DNA of 64,000 nt from Adiantum capillus-veneris (taxonomy: Eukaryota > Streptophyta > Polypodiopsida > Polypodiales > Pteridaceae), in the NCBI GenBank assembly GCA_014529385.2, contig CM043969.1, forward strand, positions 19,142,446 through 19,206,445, read 5' to 3'. Each line of letters opens with the position of its first letter. Within the stretch, counting starts at the first letter, position 1. Under the pieces are notes generated by a model. It made no database searches, had not been told where the DNA came from, and worked only from the letters and a program-made list of their open reading frames with translations. Below are positions 49,033 to 62,367 of the stretch, piece by piece. The translations under genes and the position numbers were made by a program.

Positions 49033-52000
49033 TCATAGTGCTAGGAATAATTTTGGATCTCCGTATAACTTAGATATGATAGTCGTACGTGTTTCTGAGG
49101 ACATGAAATCCATCAGCTTGGCAACATTTAATGGCATCTTGTGGGACGTAGGACCCTGACAAGAGAATGGTGAAGATGGAATCTCCACTTCCTCAAGGGG
49201 GTCGGACATTCCCTCATTGAACATTCTCTCTAGTAGGAAAGGTGTGTGTCCACTTTCAGATGTCCTACCCTCACTCTCTTCCCGAATGATACTGGGTATA
49301 GCTAACGGCCTGTAGTTCTTGTGAGGTTGAACTTGTGTGGGAAACACTATGTCCGACATCTGGATATGTTTGGGTTCAGGTTCTAATTTTCGTTGAGTTT
49401 CTTCCACCAAACCCCTCAGTTGTTGGACTCGTTCAATTTCCACTGTTGGGTTTGGATAGGTTCCAATCTTTCTCTTGCAATCCTCATTTTTTGTCTCTCG
49501 TGGCTTATCTTGGGGGTTCGCAACTGGGTGGTTTAACTTTGAATACTCTTTTGGTGTTCGTCGTAATTCCCTCTCGTGATCCTCCTCACTGCCTTTTTCC
49601 TTTGTAGTAACAGTTTTGGTCTCCGTGGTCTCTATCGAATCTGAGTCATCCTCAGGGTCATTCATATACACGGGATCCTCTCCTGTCCCTATGTTAGTCT
49701 TTGAACTAGGTTTTGAGCTAGAAGCATTAAGGGATTTCTTTCTTCGTGTTTTCTTCTTTCTCGCTCGGCCAATGGATGCAGCATCTCTCTCTTCGAGGAT
49801 GTAATTTTGCTTTTGGAGCATAGACCATGTGAGTGCATTCACTGGTGCTATGTTTATAGTTGGTGGTGTCCCATCAATAATCTCTATTAAGTTCAATGGT
49901 GTGATTTTCGGTGCGTTTGGATTGTTAGGACACTGTGCGATCAAATGATCTATGCCACAACTATTACAAGTGAGTATTGGCATTGCCAATGCACTCCCTT
50001 GACTTGTTTGCACTAGTGCGGCATTCTTTTGCATTCTAATGGGGCACTCAGCTACTCGATGTGGTCCACCACATTCGTAGCACTGAAGAGGTGGTCTCCG
50101 GGCAAAACTATTAATGTTTTGGCCTCTTGCTGCTAGCGCAGTAGCTTGATATACCGGTTTGATTTGTCCCCAATGGTCTTTCATATAGTACATGGGACAC
50201 TCCTCAAGCATGTCGACTCCATAGGTGATACTAGAGTCTATGTCCTCTTCGCAATCTACATAAGTACTAGATGACTCGCAACCTATTTGGTTCATAGGTG
50301 TAACTCTTGGATGAGGGGGTTGCGGTCCTAGCACTGGAGGTGGCAACGGTGTGGTTTGGACCACATTTTGGGTTCTAGGGACCATGTGATGTAATGGCAA
50401 CTGTTGCTCCATGGGTGGGGTAGGCATCAATGCAGGAACTCGAGGTGAGTCTGCCCAAGCTATAGGCAGTCTATTTTCCTTGATGTGTTTAAGCATTAGG
50501 CAATCCTTCGCTTGATGGCCATACCTGCCACACGCGTTACAAGTCCCGTTAAACTTTACTCTCGTAGTATGTGGGCCCAAGCAAATTGAGCACCATTGTT
50601 GCTCCCTTCTTGGATACATATGAGTGTTTTGTGGAGCACGATTACTCCTAAGGCTTTCTTGGATGGCCTTGGTGAGATCTGCCAAAGTCATCTCAGATAT
50701 CGTTTTCTCTTTCACGATTGTCTTTATCTTCATTGGCTCATGCCCTGACGCTTGCGAGCTACTAGACTTCGGCTCGGCAAACACTCTTTCTCCTGCAATC
50801 ATTAAATTATCCTCCAATTGGATTGCATTCATGGTGACTTCTTCCCAAGTAGTGATATCTCTAATGACTAGGCCATTATAGATACTTTCATGTCGTAGTC
50901 CCCTAATGAATCTATCGAGCAATTGGTTGTTGTTGAATCGCTCGTTTGGATTGCATCGAGAATTCAAATTCTTTAGGCGACTAATGAAGTCTCTTACGGA
51001 TTCACCTTCTTCTCGTTGGGCTTTCTGGAGCTGAGAGGCTACACCCCAAAGTACTCCCTCTCGTATGTATTCTTTTAAGAACAGTCTCCTAAGAGTAGAG
51101 TAGATCGTTTTCTCTTCTACACTTAAGGTTCTATACCAATCTCCAGCCTTTCCGCTTAGGGTCAAACTCAAAGCCTTACACTTATGTAGCTCATTGTGCT
51201 CTTCCAAGGAATCACACACATGTTCAAAGACTTCCATATGCTTTCTAGCATCTCCGTCTCCACTGAATTTCTGTGTGAACTTAGCTACTTGAACTGCCTT
51301 GCTCCTAGGCTCTCTATCAGGTGCACTACGCATGTTTTCCGCAATAGAGCGACCGATAGTTTGAGCAAATGATGCCAAATCTCCTATTTGAGCAGGTATA
51401 ATGGGTGTATGTGCTCCTGGAACCACATGTGAGATGGGAGTTGGCCTTGGCCTTGGCATATGCGCGGCTCTTGGGTCCCATATTTCGTATGGTGGTGTAC
51501 CAGACGGTGGTCCAAAGTTTACAGGAGTGGCCCTAGGCATAGGGGGTGCTTGATATGGCATGTTATTATTAAATGGCATGGCTCCACTTGTATAAGAGCT
51601 TGGATAATGCCATTGTGGGTTGTAAGCTCTTGGAATAATCGGAGGTGTAGGAGCTACATGAGGCTGAGGTACGACAGGTGCACATGATTGATACATACAT
51701 GTAGGTATAGTTGGGGGCACTGTGCTACTAGGCATCGGCGCAGTATTAACAAATGAACTCCATGGTGTACTTCTTGTCACGCTCACCACTGGGATATGCA
51801 TGGTAGTCGTAGTGTCATTAAGAGAAAGATGAGCTAGATCTGGGAAGGTAAAGCTGCCACTTGTGGGCTCAGATTGTACTGAGGCTCCTGGCAAAACAAC
51901 ATATGGAGGATCAATGGGGCTCACTGAGGGAGTCTCCATTTGTGATGGGGTTGGTTGTTTGGCCTTTCCCATATCCAAGAATCTCATTAGGCCTGTTGAA

Positions 52001-52929
52001 GGCATGTTGATCCCTGGTTTCAGTCTTTCTAACTCGACAATCCTATGGAGGACATCACAGACTTTCTGTTGTTGCTAATCTATGCTAGTAGCACCCGATG
52101 TGGATTGTAGAACATCCGATGTGGATTGTAGAACATCTAACCAACCCACACGATAGGTGTGTCCTATGTACCGATCAGTTAAAGCTTCCGCTTGTAGGTC
52201 ATACTCCCAATTTTCGTTTAGGAATATCCCATCTAGGCCTGGCGTGCTGGAGGTTTCCCTCAAGGTGGAAGAATTATTTCTCTCCATCGCTTGCCCCTCC
52301 GTGACTGCTACCTTGGGAGCACTCGGTGGCTCGGCTGGCATGATTGTTGTCATAGGAGCCTTTGCTTTCAGGGCTCGACTTTGTTCTAGCCTTCGTAGGT
52401 TCTCAATTTCCCTCTCCCTTGTTGCTTGCATATAGCGTTCGATCTCTTGCACTTCGGCAAGACTCCTACCATCGGGTAGTAGAACCTCAGAGGGAGATAG
52501 TCCTAAAGGATCAGGAGGTGCAGTGGATGGAACATTCACATGCACACTCTCAAGAAGCATAGGGTCTATTTTAGGCATGAATGACGAATTTACTTCCCCA
52601 CTCCCTTCATTTATTTCATTAACCGCATGTTCGGAGCGAGTAGCTCTACTAAGGGTCTCTTTTAAGCGGCTAAACACGCTGGACCCGGGCCGTGGGCCCA
52701 TGGCATGCATGTCTTGACTTGAACTATCAGGGTTTGGTGTAGGATACCCCTCCATGACTTCGTAGTCAGAGGAAGAATCACTAGACGTGATATGAGGATC
52801 TTGGTTCGCGCTACCTTGAGTCCCGGCTGAAGGTCCAGAACCTAGGGTGGAGGAATAATGGGTGCCCACGTAAATGGAGGCACTACCAATATGCTCATGC
52901 TCTAACACTCGTCCAGAGCGTAGGTACAT
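49033..52929 (-). pseudogene. Gag of the minus-strand gypsy element
   Basis: Start chosen at M-Y-L-R-S-G-R (ATG at 52929), matching the other element's gag start. A TAG at 52077 and a TGA at 49035 break it. A Pro-rich N-terminal region precedes the gag domain (V-A-K-F-T-Q-K-F-S-G-D-G-D, L-S-G-K-A-G-D-W-Y, F-I-R-G-L-R-H). Three zinc knuckles follow: C-N-A-C-G-R-Y-G-H-Q-A-K-D-C with normal spacing, and C-Y-E-C-G-G-P-H-R-V-A-E-C and C-N-S-C-G-I-D-H-L-I-A-Q-C with three residues before H. A charged linker leads to the protease. At about 1,300 residues it is long for a gypsy gag. Confidence 0.85.
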
Positions 52930-52998
52930 GTGACCTCCACACTCTAAACGCGTTGGTGAGTGTCCGTGAAGGCCGCTCACTTAGTTTTGTTGGGCATT

Positions 52999-53016
52999 TC
53001 CCCGGCAGCGGCGCCA
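52999..53016 (-). promoter_or_regulatory. Primer binding site, tRNA-Asp type (minus strand)
   Basis: The minus strand reads TGGCGCCGCTGCCGGGGA, identical to the site of the 19-kb element, four bases after the LTR end. Confidence 0.9.
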
Positions 53017-53020
53017 AAAA

Positions 53021-53601
53021 TGTGCGCTCCTTGCCGCACTGTCAAAGCAAGGGACTTGCCTAACACTGTGTGCGAGCCACAGACGGCTCCAAGTACACAA
53101 CTAGCTTAACTAGTAAGCTCAAAGAAAGCGATGGTGTGTCACTCACCGCTCTACGCTTGCTTCGTGGAGGATTCCTCGCCGCAAAGAAGAAGGAGCCGCC
53201 GCTTCGCCGCGCTCAACCGCTTCGCCGCCGTCGTGCCGTCGTCGCAATGCTCGATCGCGCACTCTCTCTCTCTCTCTCTCTCACATACACACACACACAA
53301 GGAGGTGAAGAAGAAGAAGATGGAGATGGAGATGGAGCAAGAGCACTCTTCTATTGCACAAATGAGAGAATGAATGAATTTTAGGTTTAGTTGGCTTTTA
53401 TATGATCTCACCCCATTCACACTTGGGCGCCCATGCTTAGCCAACTAATCCCTTGAATGTCCCAGTTAGAGTGCGCCTCTCATCGGCGATCACTCTTACC
53501 CTTTTACTATTGGTCCGACAAGCCCGGTACCTGACTCTACCAAATACATAATACACGTCCGTCGTAGGTGATGGGGTGTCAGTGAGCCGTGAGGGTTAAC
53601 A
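53021..53601 (-). repeat. 5' LTR of the minus-strand element
   Basis: 581 bp. The minus strand runs from TGTTAACC to GCGCACA. CATATAAAAG at about 53,405-53,396 is the likely TATA box. A CT/CA tract lies near 53,263-53,300. Its outer end adjoins the CTGAC duplication. Confidence 0.88.
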
Positions 53602-54257
53602 CTGACCCCGATCAAAAAGAGCACCCTTGTACCATGAACTGAATATAATGGAATAAGTTACTATTTGTAGCAGTTTTTCAGATTCTGTCAATGCCATGAT
53701 GTTTAGAATGTTCTAAAGCTCCGAAATGTGAATTAAAATAATTTTTGAAAAAAAAATCCAAAAATAGTAAGTTTTTGGTCACCCGACCCGTCCAGTTCTG
53801 ATCGTCTCGAAAAACTCCACCCGTACCCCGAATTTCAAAAAAATGCATTTTCGGACCCCAAGGGCTACTAAATATGGCAGGTACTCGGGCTAGTACGCCT
53901 TAGTTAGAGCTTGCTATAGCAATTTTTGGCATCAAAATCCGACTCGTATGACCCGTTTTAGCCTAGAACCAATTTTCCTAATAATTGCCCGGGGAGGTAC
54001 CGGGGGCCTGGGACTGTGTGGGAACAGGTTCCAACCCACTCCAGATCAGCTTTAGCAGCTAGGGGGCATCCTCTTACTTTGTGGGAGTCCTGGGAGAGTT
54101 TCCAAGCCAGTAACTAAGTCTTAGAGTCAGTTAAACTAGCCAACCTGACACTTGGTGAGTAGGCAACTAGACTTGCCAATGCAGTGAACTGAGTGCTCCT
54201 CCAGATGCTAATAGCAGGGCTGGTCGATTTTCAGCCTGTAGGAGCCTATTTAAAGGC

Positions 54258-54307
<50 letters not shown>

Positions 54308-56363
54308 CTACACACACTTTGGGAAGGTGCTGCCGGAACACACACCTTTTGAAGGAGAAGCAAGGAGGGAGGTGTTGTCGAATTCTCACCTCAAGAAGTT
54401 CGATTAGATCAGAGAATCGAGAGGATTATCAGCCCTTAATCACGGTAACCACGGTCTAATTAATGCTTTCTGCAAATTCTTTTCATTACCATCTAAATTT
54501 CTCGTCTATTATACTTATTCCTAATCGTAATTCTCTATAATCACTCTCTAAATTCTCCTTAACCATATTCTATTATGTAATCATCATCCCATAGATGAAT
54601 TATCAGCCATTCATCACTCTTAATTAATGATTAGTGCACGATTATTAGAATTTCCTCTCTCTAGGTAGCATAGAAATTAATCGATAAGCTGATAATTGTG
54701 TAGATTGATGAGAATCACTCTTTCTATCACGCATTGATATTGTAGCTGATTTAGATCCATCTTTGTTATGCATTAAGATATAATTAAGGTAAGATTAATC
54801 TGTCATTAAGTCTCTAAGAGGTGTTTTTTCTCACACCTATGCATGCGGTGATTCTACACCCTCTAATTGCTAGGAAAGAGATTAATCGTGCTTAATTCAT
54901 CTCTCTGGTAATTCCATTAGTGAAATCCTATTATTCTTAATCATGTAAGCCGAGTAATTATCTTTAGAGCCGGTTCCCATAGGATTATGTGTCATCCATA
55001 ATGATTGCTATATGGAAAAATCTAAACCTCTTATGTAGCAGGGATTGTTTGATGTTGCTAACCTATCCTTTGGCTTGTTATGATGCCTACGGACATTATC
55101 TCGTTTCCCCAAGTTAATTACTTAAAGTAGTAAGTTTAAAATGGCCCCGGTTAAGAGGAATTGCTTTGGTGGAGCCCACGACCAGGAGGCAGGAACGAGC
55201 AAGGTGAACGAAAAGGGAAAAGCTCCCATGGAGGAATATATACCGGCCATCTCACGGGCCATCGACGAAGAAATGGAAGAGGTAGATCATAATTTCATTC
55301 AAGTTGTTTAATTTAACATTGCACACGTTTAGTTAGGAATGAAAATATCCCCAAACATGTTGGAAAAATCCGACAGAAATCTCGGCATTGAATTCATTGT
55401 ACATTAAGTTCTAAAGTAGGAAGGAAATGATTGATGGGTATGCTGGTTGCAATTAGGAAAGAATGTCTGCTAGGGAAAATTTAACTCGACATGTTCATTT
55501 TATTTCCAATGTTGAATCAGTCCTGACCCCCCTACTGATCACAGGGGGCAGAGTTCCTCGTTAAGGACTCTTGAATCCATGACTTGCTTTCTATGCGGTG
55601 CATACCCACGACTTGCTTTCTATGCGGTGGGAACCCACGTCTTGATTTCTATGCGGTGGGAGTGTTTATGATGTGCTTTCTATGCGATGGACATACCTAG
55701 TTGTATGGGCAGCTAGGTGACAACGGGAGGAGTTAACTCTCGCTGGAGGGGGGATGTTGTACCTCCAGAACATTGGAACTTTTATGAATAAGTTTGAGTA
55801 GAATTTTTACTAGAATTCTGTCTTGGTGTTGTTTGCAATACTGGTTGAAGGGCTGTATTAACGAACAATGTGATTCGGAATTAAACAAGGAATCTTTATG
55901 TTGAACAACCTTTGTGGTAGTAATTAAGTCACACAAAGAAGTGTGAGTGTGGGGGTGGAAAGTGGGGGCTTGGCTCAGGTTGCCAATGCCTACGAGATGG
56001 GTGGTCCCGATTGGTCGGGAACTCTCTATCCCCATTGTGCTTACTTCGATATTAGTAATACTCATTGCCCCTAGAGCGGTGAAATCTCGAGAGTACGTGC
56101 CTCTGAAACATGGGGAAAAAGGCACTCGAGGTTTCTCTCCTCTTGGAAGGTGGGTCTTAGGATCGCTACATAGGTTAAATCACGCTTCCCCTACGAGGTG
56201 GAGCTAGATCTCCTTGCTAGTAGGCTCGAACTCAATTCACTTTGTGATGAGAGATCGTCCGCTAGATGAACCGAGACCACCTTGTTTGCTTTCGCTATAG
56301 ATCTAGTGGCCACCAGGTTTACCATCAAATCCGTTGTTGAGACGACGGGGTGGGGACCTCACA
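53602..56363 (+). repeat. Chromovirus 3' LTR, resumed part
   Basis: Starts with the duplicated CTGAC, then CCCGATCAAAAAGAG, matching the 5' LTR from its eleventh base. It holds the same TATA box (54247), CA tract (54261-54304), 47-codon exon with donor (55141-55281) and minisatellite (55577-55690). Ends GGGGACCTCACA. Confidence 0.88.
55141..55281 (+). CDS. 3'-LTR copy of the 47-codon exon
   Basis: Same length and frame as 14368-14508, no stops, same GAG/GTAGAT donor. A handful of codons differ. In the 3' LTR it would have no acceptor partner from the element itself. Confidence 0.5.
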
Positions 56364-57502
56364 CCGTACAAGGAATCGTCTACCCCCAATGCTAAGTATT
56401 AAAATAGACCAAAGGAGGAGCACTAAGGGATGTTTGGTGGAGTGGATAGCTCGTGTCTGGGTGCATATGAACCGTTAGATGTTGTGTTCAAGCCTTGTTG
56501 GCGAAAAGGCCCTCTTCTCCCCCTACCTCGTCACGAAATCCGCCCTCGTTTTTGTTACACTGCGAAACAATATCGTCGTCGTTCGCACTGTATATGCCGC
56601 CTTTTGAGTCTATCTTTTTACTGTGTATAGCGACGACGGCGATCTTCCGATTGCACCTCTTCATGCAGGAAATGGTGCAGTACTTGTGCAGAATTTTGCC
56701 GCATACCTTAGGTGGCACTCTAGTGGCTCCTTTACCCTAGTCAATGAGGGTATCGATGTTGATTGAGAACTTTGCAAGGGGTGTGCGTGAGTGCCTTCAA
56801 GCCAGGGCTCTGGAAAATCTAAAATCTCAACAAGTAAAATATCCCCCTCAACCTGTCCCGAACTGGCTTCGCCAAATTTGAAAGAGCTGAATCCTTTTCG
56901 AACCCAAATGAGCCGGACTTTTCTCCTTTTCAACGAGTTTTCAAAGATTTTTGTTGTAAACAAAAGCCAATTACTTTATTTTTTATACTAGAGCTAAGTT
57001 TTAACGTTTCTCCTTCAAAGTTCACATCCACAGCCCAAACTTCGTTTACTCATTACTACAAATCAATGTTTAAGACTAGTTTATAGAGTTGAAAAGATCA
57101 AAAAAACTATCAAAGAGTTACAATCGACACAACAATGAAGAACAAAGATAACCTGTCGCAGTTTTGAGCCAATTGGAGATGTCTATAGTGGCTCTCGACA
57201 ACCGACTTTGATAAAATGCAGCAAAATTGCAAATTTAAAACATAAGAGATACTCGTAAGAATAATAAGCTGTATATTTATTGTCATGCAATCTCACATCA
57301 TCATAGACATTGAAAAAGCTTGAATTTGACCTTTTTGGTAGAAAATTGAGATTCGTATTTGTTGTTTCCTCAAACTGCAAGACTCTGCAAAGAGACGTTT
57401 ATAAAAGTATAAAGTAGAACTTAAAGTAATTGGCATAAATGAGAGAGTAGGGGGATTGAACCCCATTACCATCGACTTTGATGGCTATGCCAAGCTCTCT
57501 TG
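56364..57502. other. Right flank of the chromovirus without recognisable gene
   Basis: No open frame with domain character. Short frames at 56,430-56,963 overlap each other on both strands and look random. Confidence 0.5.
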
Positions 57503-57569
57503 GGGGAGAAGAGAAGTAAATCCTCTCAGCCAAGACCAATGGCAAATTGGATTTACTCCTCTTCTCCCC
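57503..57569. repeat. Foldback hairpin, 21-bp arms
   Basis: Arms 57503-57523 and 57549-57569 are reverse complements at 20 of 21 positions (GGGGAGAAGAG core), loop 25 bp. Confidence 0.8.
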
Positions 57570-57772
57570 TTTCAAAATTAGTAAGGTAGATGAAAAAGAA
57601 TAATCAAAAGTAACAAATAAAAGCAGTAGATAGGCATACCTTGTTTATTGTAGAATCAAGCTGCATATACCTTGTGACGTGAAGAGATGTCGATGTGCCT
57701 TAGCACCCCATAACACGATGCTCTCCTTCAACTCTGTTTCAGTCAACTTTGAAGGACCTTCTATGTTGATAT

Positions 57773-60096
57773 TCAAAGTGCATCCAAGGATTGTAATTCC
57801 ATACTGTTTTGCAATTTCGTCTTAATCCTTGTCCGTGCGCTAAATCCTCTCTCACATATAGCATTAGAAGAGCATTGTACTAAAGCAATCTGACAAACAA
57901 TCAAAATATTAGGATACGAGTCTCTCCATGTTGCATTGCAAGCGATTGCAGCTGCAACATCTGGAAGACTAAAACATACCCAACTAATAGCAGCCTGTTG
58001 CTTGAAACTACGAAATTCACTAATAAAATCATCCTCATCAATCAAAGCAGCAAAATTTATAATCTCCAAAGACTTCATTTTACCATAAAAGGAAGCTATT
58101 TATTTTGCCTCTGACTTACCATAATCTCGTAGAGCTTTCTCTAATACTGGATGTTGTGCTGGAACTAAAACACATAGCTTACTCAAAATGGAATTGTCAA
58201 CAAACCGTTCTCGAAGAGAGGTGATAACCTTCTTCGAAAAAGAAACCTGAAACTCTAAAGCACGCATTAGATCCATGCCAAAGATATCTCTCTCTATCTC
58301 AATATCAAAAAACTTTTTGCCACGAATAGCTCCTCGTAAGTAAAACAAAAAACCTTTCTCTGGCCCATATTCTCGCAAAAAACTATAACCACTTGTATCA
58401 AGAATAAGTTCATTCTCATCAACATCAGGAAGATCAATATAATACTGCTGAATTATATTGATCTCTTTTTGAATAATTGCAGACACGGTGATAACATCTA
58501 CAAACTCTTTTTGAAATAAATTACTAACTACAGACATACCTTTCAAAATGTCTGCTAAGAAGAAAAGACAATAAATATTTTCAAACTTTGAAAGATGAGC
58601 AAAAAGAGTTGGAGCTTTTTCTTTTGTGTCCATCAAAATGACATCAAGAGAAGAACATGCCTTGCCTATTGCAGATGCACGACTTAGCCACCTGACATCA
58701 AATGTGTGCTCTAATCTCAAGATCGAGCACGCCAAATCCTCCTGAGTGATCCTTAACTCGACAAGCCTCTTGTTAGAGTGATTGAAATGTGTGGCAATCG
58801 AATTAACAAGCTTCTCTAATGTTATTGCAATATCTGAATTCTTTGCAACAGAAGAGACAGCCAAAGCTGTCCTATGAGCAACACAATGAATAGATGTTAG
58901 AAATGGATTTACATGTTTTTAAAAAAGCGTTGAAACACCATCCTCTAACCGTGTCATGGTTGAACACCTATCGAACCAAAAGCTATTAGCTTTGAAAGAT
59001 CAAAAGCATTTTTTTTTCAACTCATCAAGAATAACATTAAAGATAGACTTGGCAGTTCCATCACTTACATGAACTATGCCATAAAAGCTATAGGTGGGAA
59101 TGCAATCATCAATGAGGTAGGACAAATAGATAATTAAGTGTCCATGCTTACTAATATCATTAGACTCATCAATCAAGACACCAAAGAAAGGACTTCGAGA
59201 CATTTTTTTCAAAGTGGAGTTCATGAGACACTTACCAATTCAATAAACCATCTCCACACAAGCCTTGTCATCATTGTACAAGGATGTGGAATATGGTACT
59301 TGACAATCTTGCAAAAGAGAAATCATGTCAGTAAATCCATAAAATGCATAATGTTTTTTTGCCATATAATACTAAAGAGAGTAAAGAGAGCCTCATCTTT
59401 GAAGTTTTCTGCCCTCTTCATGCTATTTTGGATGCCTTCCTTTCCTTCTAAGAGGAAAGCATCCATTGCATTCACATGGCAATCGGTTCGACAATGAGCT
59501 TTTAAGGTACTAACCTTAAAATTAACTGAACCATCTCTAGAATATGCACTATGGTGATGAGGATACCTTAAACAAAACTTACAATACAATTTGGCTTCTT
59601 CTTCGTTGTATACGAGCCAATCAAACTTTTCTAGCCAATCAAACTTTTGGATGCCTTCCTTTCCTTCTAAGAGGAAAGAATCCATTGCATTCACATGGCA
59701 ATCGGTTCGACAATGAGCTTTTAAGGTACTAACCTTAAAATTAACTGAACCATCTCTAGAATATGCACTATGGTGATGAGGATACTTTAAACAAAACTTA
59801 CAATACAATTTGGCTTCTTCTTCGTTGTATACGAGCCAATCAAACTTTTCTAGCCAATCGTCTTGGAAAGAAGCACGTGCCTCAATCCTTCTCTGCAATT
59901 GTAACCTGTCTGTTAAAGATAATGAAGAAATTTCATCAGTAGAAACTGTCTTTGTCAAGTTAGATGAATCTCCTTTCGTTTTCTTGGAGTTTATCTTAGA
60001 AGGTTCAAGCCCTGCCCATTGAAGAAGCGTACCTTGTCGTTTTTTATTACCTTTTACATCTCTTTTATTACCCTTGCCGGAATCATTTAAATCCAT
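57773..60096 (-). pseudogene. hAT-superfamily transposase (TTF-zinc-finger, ZMYM1-like) with frameshift and stops
   Basis: M-D-L-N-D-S-G-K at 60096 opens a basic N-terminus. A TTF/BED-type finger follows twice: W-L-V-Y-N-E-E-E-A-K-L-Y-C-K-F-C ... H-C-R-T-D-C-H. An A-run slip near 59,360 and a TGA near 59,250 break the link to F-F-G-V-L-I-D-E-S-N-D-I-S (catalytic Asp region, about 59,190). Then come H-C-V-A-H-R-T-A-L-A (about 58,880) and the long helical insert with R-W-L-S-R. The C-terminal dimerisation block (A-L-V-Q-C-S-S-N-A-I-C-E-R-G-F-S-A, about 57,860) ends it. Two more stops lie near 58,880-59,000. No terminal inverted repeats or 8-bp duplication were found. Confidence 0.8.
59426..59863. 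repeat. 219-bp tandem duplication within the hAT zinc finger
   Basis: Copies 59426-59644 and 59645-59863 are nearly identical. The period is 73 codons, so the frame is kept and the finger is doubled. Confidence 0.9.
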
Positions 60097-62367
60097 TTAA
60101 AACAAACTATAACAACCATATAAACGCAAAAAAATACTTTAGGTTTACAAATGCGTAAAACTTTAAGCACAAAGATTTTCAACTACATGAAAGTAATATG
60201 CAGCAAGCGGAAAAAGTAGAGACATGTTACGAGATTTATCGGCTCAAGAATCAAGGTGGACTGCAATCTGGACTCTGCCCGCGAACAAGTTGTGGCAAGC
60301 TTTGTGCTATTTCCTACTCGAATTTCTTTCCAAAGGTATTTTTCTCTGATCTTGATTCTCTTTACGTCTTTTCTTTGAAGCTTGAAAAAGCAGTCACTGT
60401 CACACCTAACTCGTTACTCTTCTTGTAGTACAATAATCTTATTGCATATCTGTCGTGACGGTGTGACCTATCCTCGTTATTGAACACAAGCCAAATCGGC
60501 AACAAGCTTGTCCTTGTCAATGAACACAAGCTAAATCGGCAGCAACTTGCAAGACCTTATGCCCTGGATTCTGCCGTAACCTATCTAAGTTCCAACATGA
60601 GCCAAAACGGCAGCAGCAAGGCTCAACCGCTCAAGCCCTTCCAAATGGCAGCGCCAACCTCAAGGCTTCAAGCACTCGCCCTCAGAGTCAAAGGCTCTCG
60701 TTGCGCTGTGCAGCCTGCGCAGCATAAAGCTACAAGCCCAGGCACCGGCCCCCAAGGCTGGCCTTGCTTGAGCGCAAGCGGAAAATGTAAGCTACGTCAA
60801 GCATCAACAAGCGACTGGTTACCGTGTACTTCTTTCTACTGCACGTGGGCGAGACAGAGCAAGAAAAGCGACGTATCGTTTAAACTTTAGGCCCTAGGGT
60901 ACCACTTCGATTATTGATAATGCACTTTGAACTTTTGAAGTTTGAATGTACAATGCATTGTGTACATTTGTGTACATTTAACAACTTATCCCGCTTCCCA
61001 ACCTGCGTTCGAATCTCCCATTCAAAGCCTGGCCCTAGAGGACAATCTTATATAATATACATAAAAGCATATAAATAAATAAATAAATAAATATATACAT
61101 TAAAGGCCTCTTCAACATAAAGGGAGCTTAAGTTTTGCCTTTTCCAATTAAAATGAATAGGCCGAGAGCCTTTTATGCTAAAATTTGAGAAAGTTCCTCG
61201 AACCTCCTCCCTGGAATTTGAGACAGCCCCATGGCAATTTGAGGAGGCTTTGGAAAAAGCGAACCTATCTTTTCCCGAGCCCTGCTTCAAGCATGGGTAT
61301 GTCTCTCCCTAGGCAACGGTAGCGATGGGGCACTCCTTCAATGACAATAAGGTTGCTCAAGTGCTACCACATCACAAGTACAAGCTTGTTGGATGCAAGG
61401 CACCGATGGGAGAACGATAGCAAACAGGAAGGGGGAGTAGGGTTGCATAGAGACGAAGGGAGATGCGAGGCTTGGACCCATAGCTAAAAGCGTGTGCAGG
61501 GGGCTGTGATGGCAATGTGGAAAAGGGGGGAAGTAGAGAATCTTGGAGAATCTCAAAAGATTCATGTTAATTGGAAGCGAAGCCACAATTAGGAACATTA
61601 GGGAATTTTTGGACTCTCAAAGGGGTCGTATAAGGACTTTTACTTTCTCTCTCTTATTCAGAACAGGCGCATAGTAGAAATGTTACAAATGAAATCAAAA
61701 CTTGTTGAACCTTCTGGATTTAAAATGTACTCATCGAAATTTATCCATTGATATATAGTATGCCATCAGATTCTTTATATTCTAAAAGATTTTATTTTTT
61801 GATGTGACAACTCCATCTTATAAATGGAATCTCTCCCCACATTTCAGCTTCAATGGAGAGGCCATAACCTTTACAAATCAACTCTAAATTTGTCAGAGTT
61901 TGAGGATTTAGAACTTACTTTTTAAGATCTTTCCAATGATATTTTGGTTGATAGGGTTTTGACAAACCATTTATGTACTGCACCAGGTTGCCCACTTTGG
62001 ACCAAAGAGGGTAAGTCAAACCTCCTTATAGCCCGCTCTTTTGAGAGTCCAAATTTTTCGTAATGATTTTGCATTTAGATAATTTTCCTAACTTAGCTAG
62101 TACTAGAGTGAATGCTTTAACCCTTAGTCACAACTAACTAGTTGATAAACTCATCCATAAGCCCAAAACTCTTGATTAATTAATTTTAGCAAGTTCAATT
62201 CATTTGTACTTAATGGCAGTGTAACATTTCATAGTTCTTTGCATTTACTCATTATCACCTGCAATTTTCCTTCCCTTATGCTTCATTGCCATATGATTCA
62301 GTTTGCTACCTCATCATTATCTTTATTTTGTAGGCACATTCTTCCTCGAGTGTCTACCACGACATGA
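60097..62367. other. Stretch without recognised gene
   Basis: A 136-codon frame at 60480-60890 is Ala/Gln/Ser rich with no domain and is probably chance. An AAAT repeat lies at about 61072-61091. Upstream of 62,368 no integrase or other element domain is visible. Confidence 0.5.

Noticed and set aside
57430-57500. tRNA-like segment on the minus strand (GGGGTTCAATCCCCC T-arm-like)
   Set aside because: The arms do not add up: length is about 62 nt and D and anticodon stems overlap. At most a tRNA-like relic.
57700-60150. Terminal inverted repeats for the hAT copy
   Set aside because: None could be found by eye; the ends of the transposon are not claimed.
60480-60890. 136-codon plus-strand frame
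   Set aside because: Low-complexity composition, no motif and no supporting neighbours.
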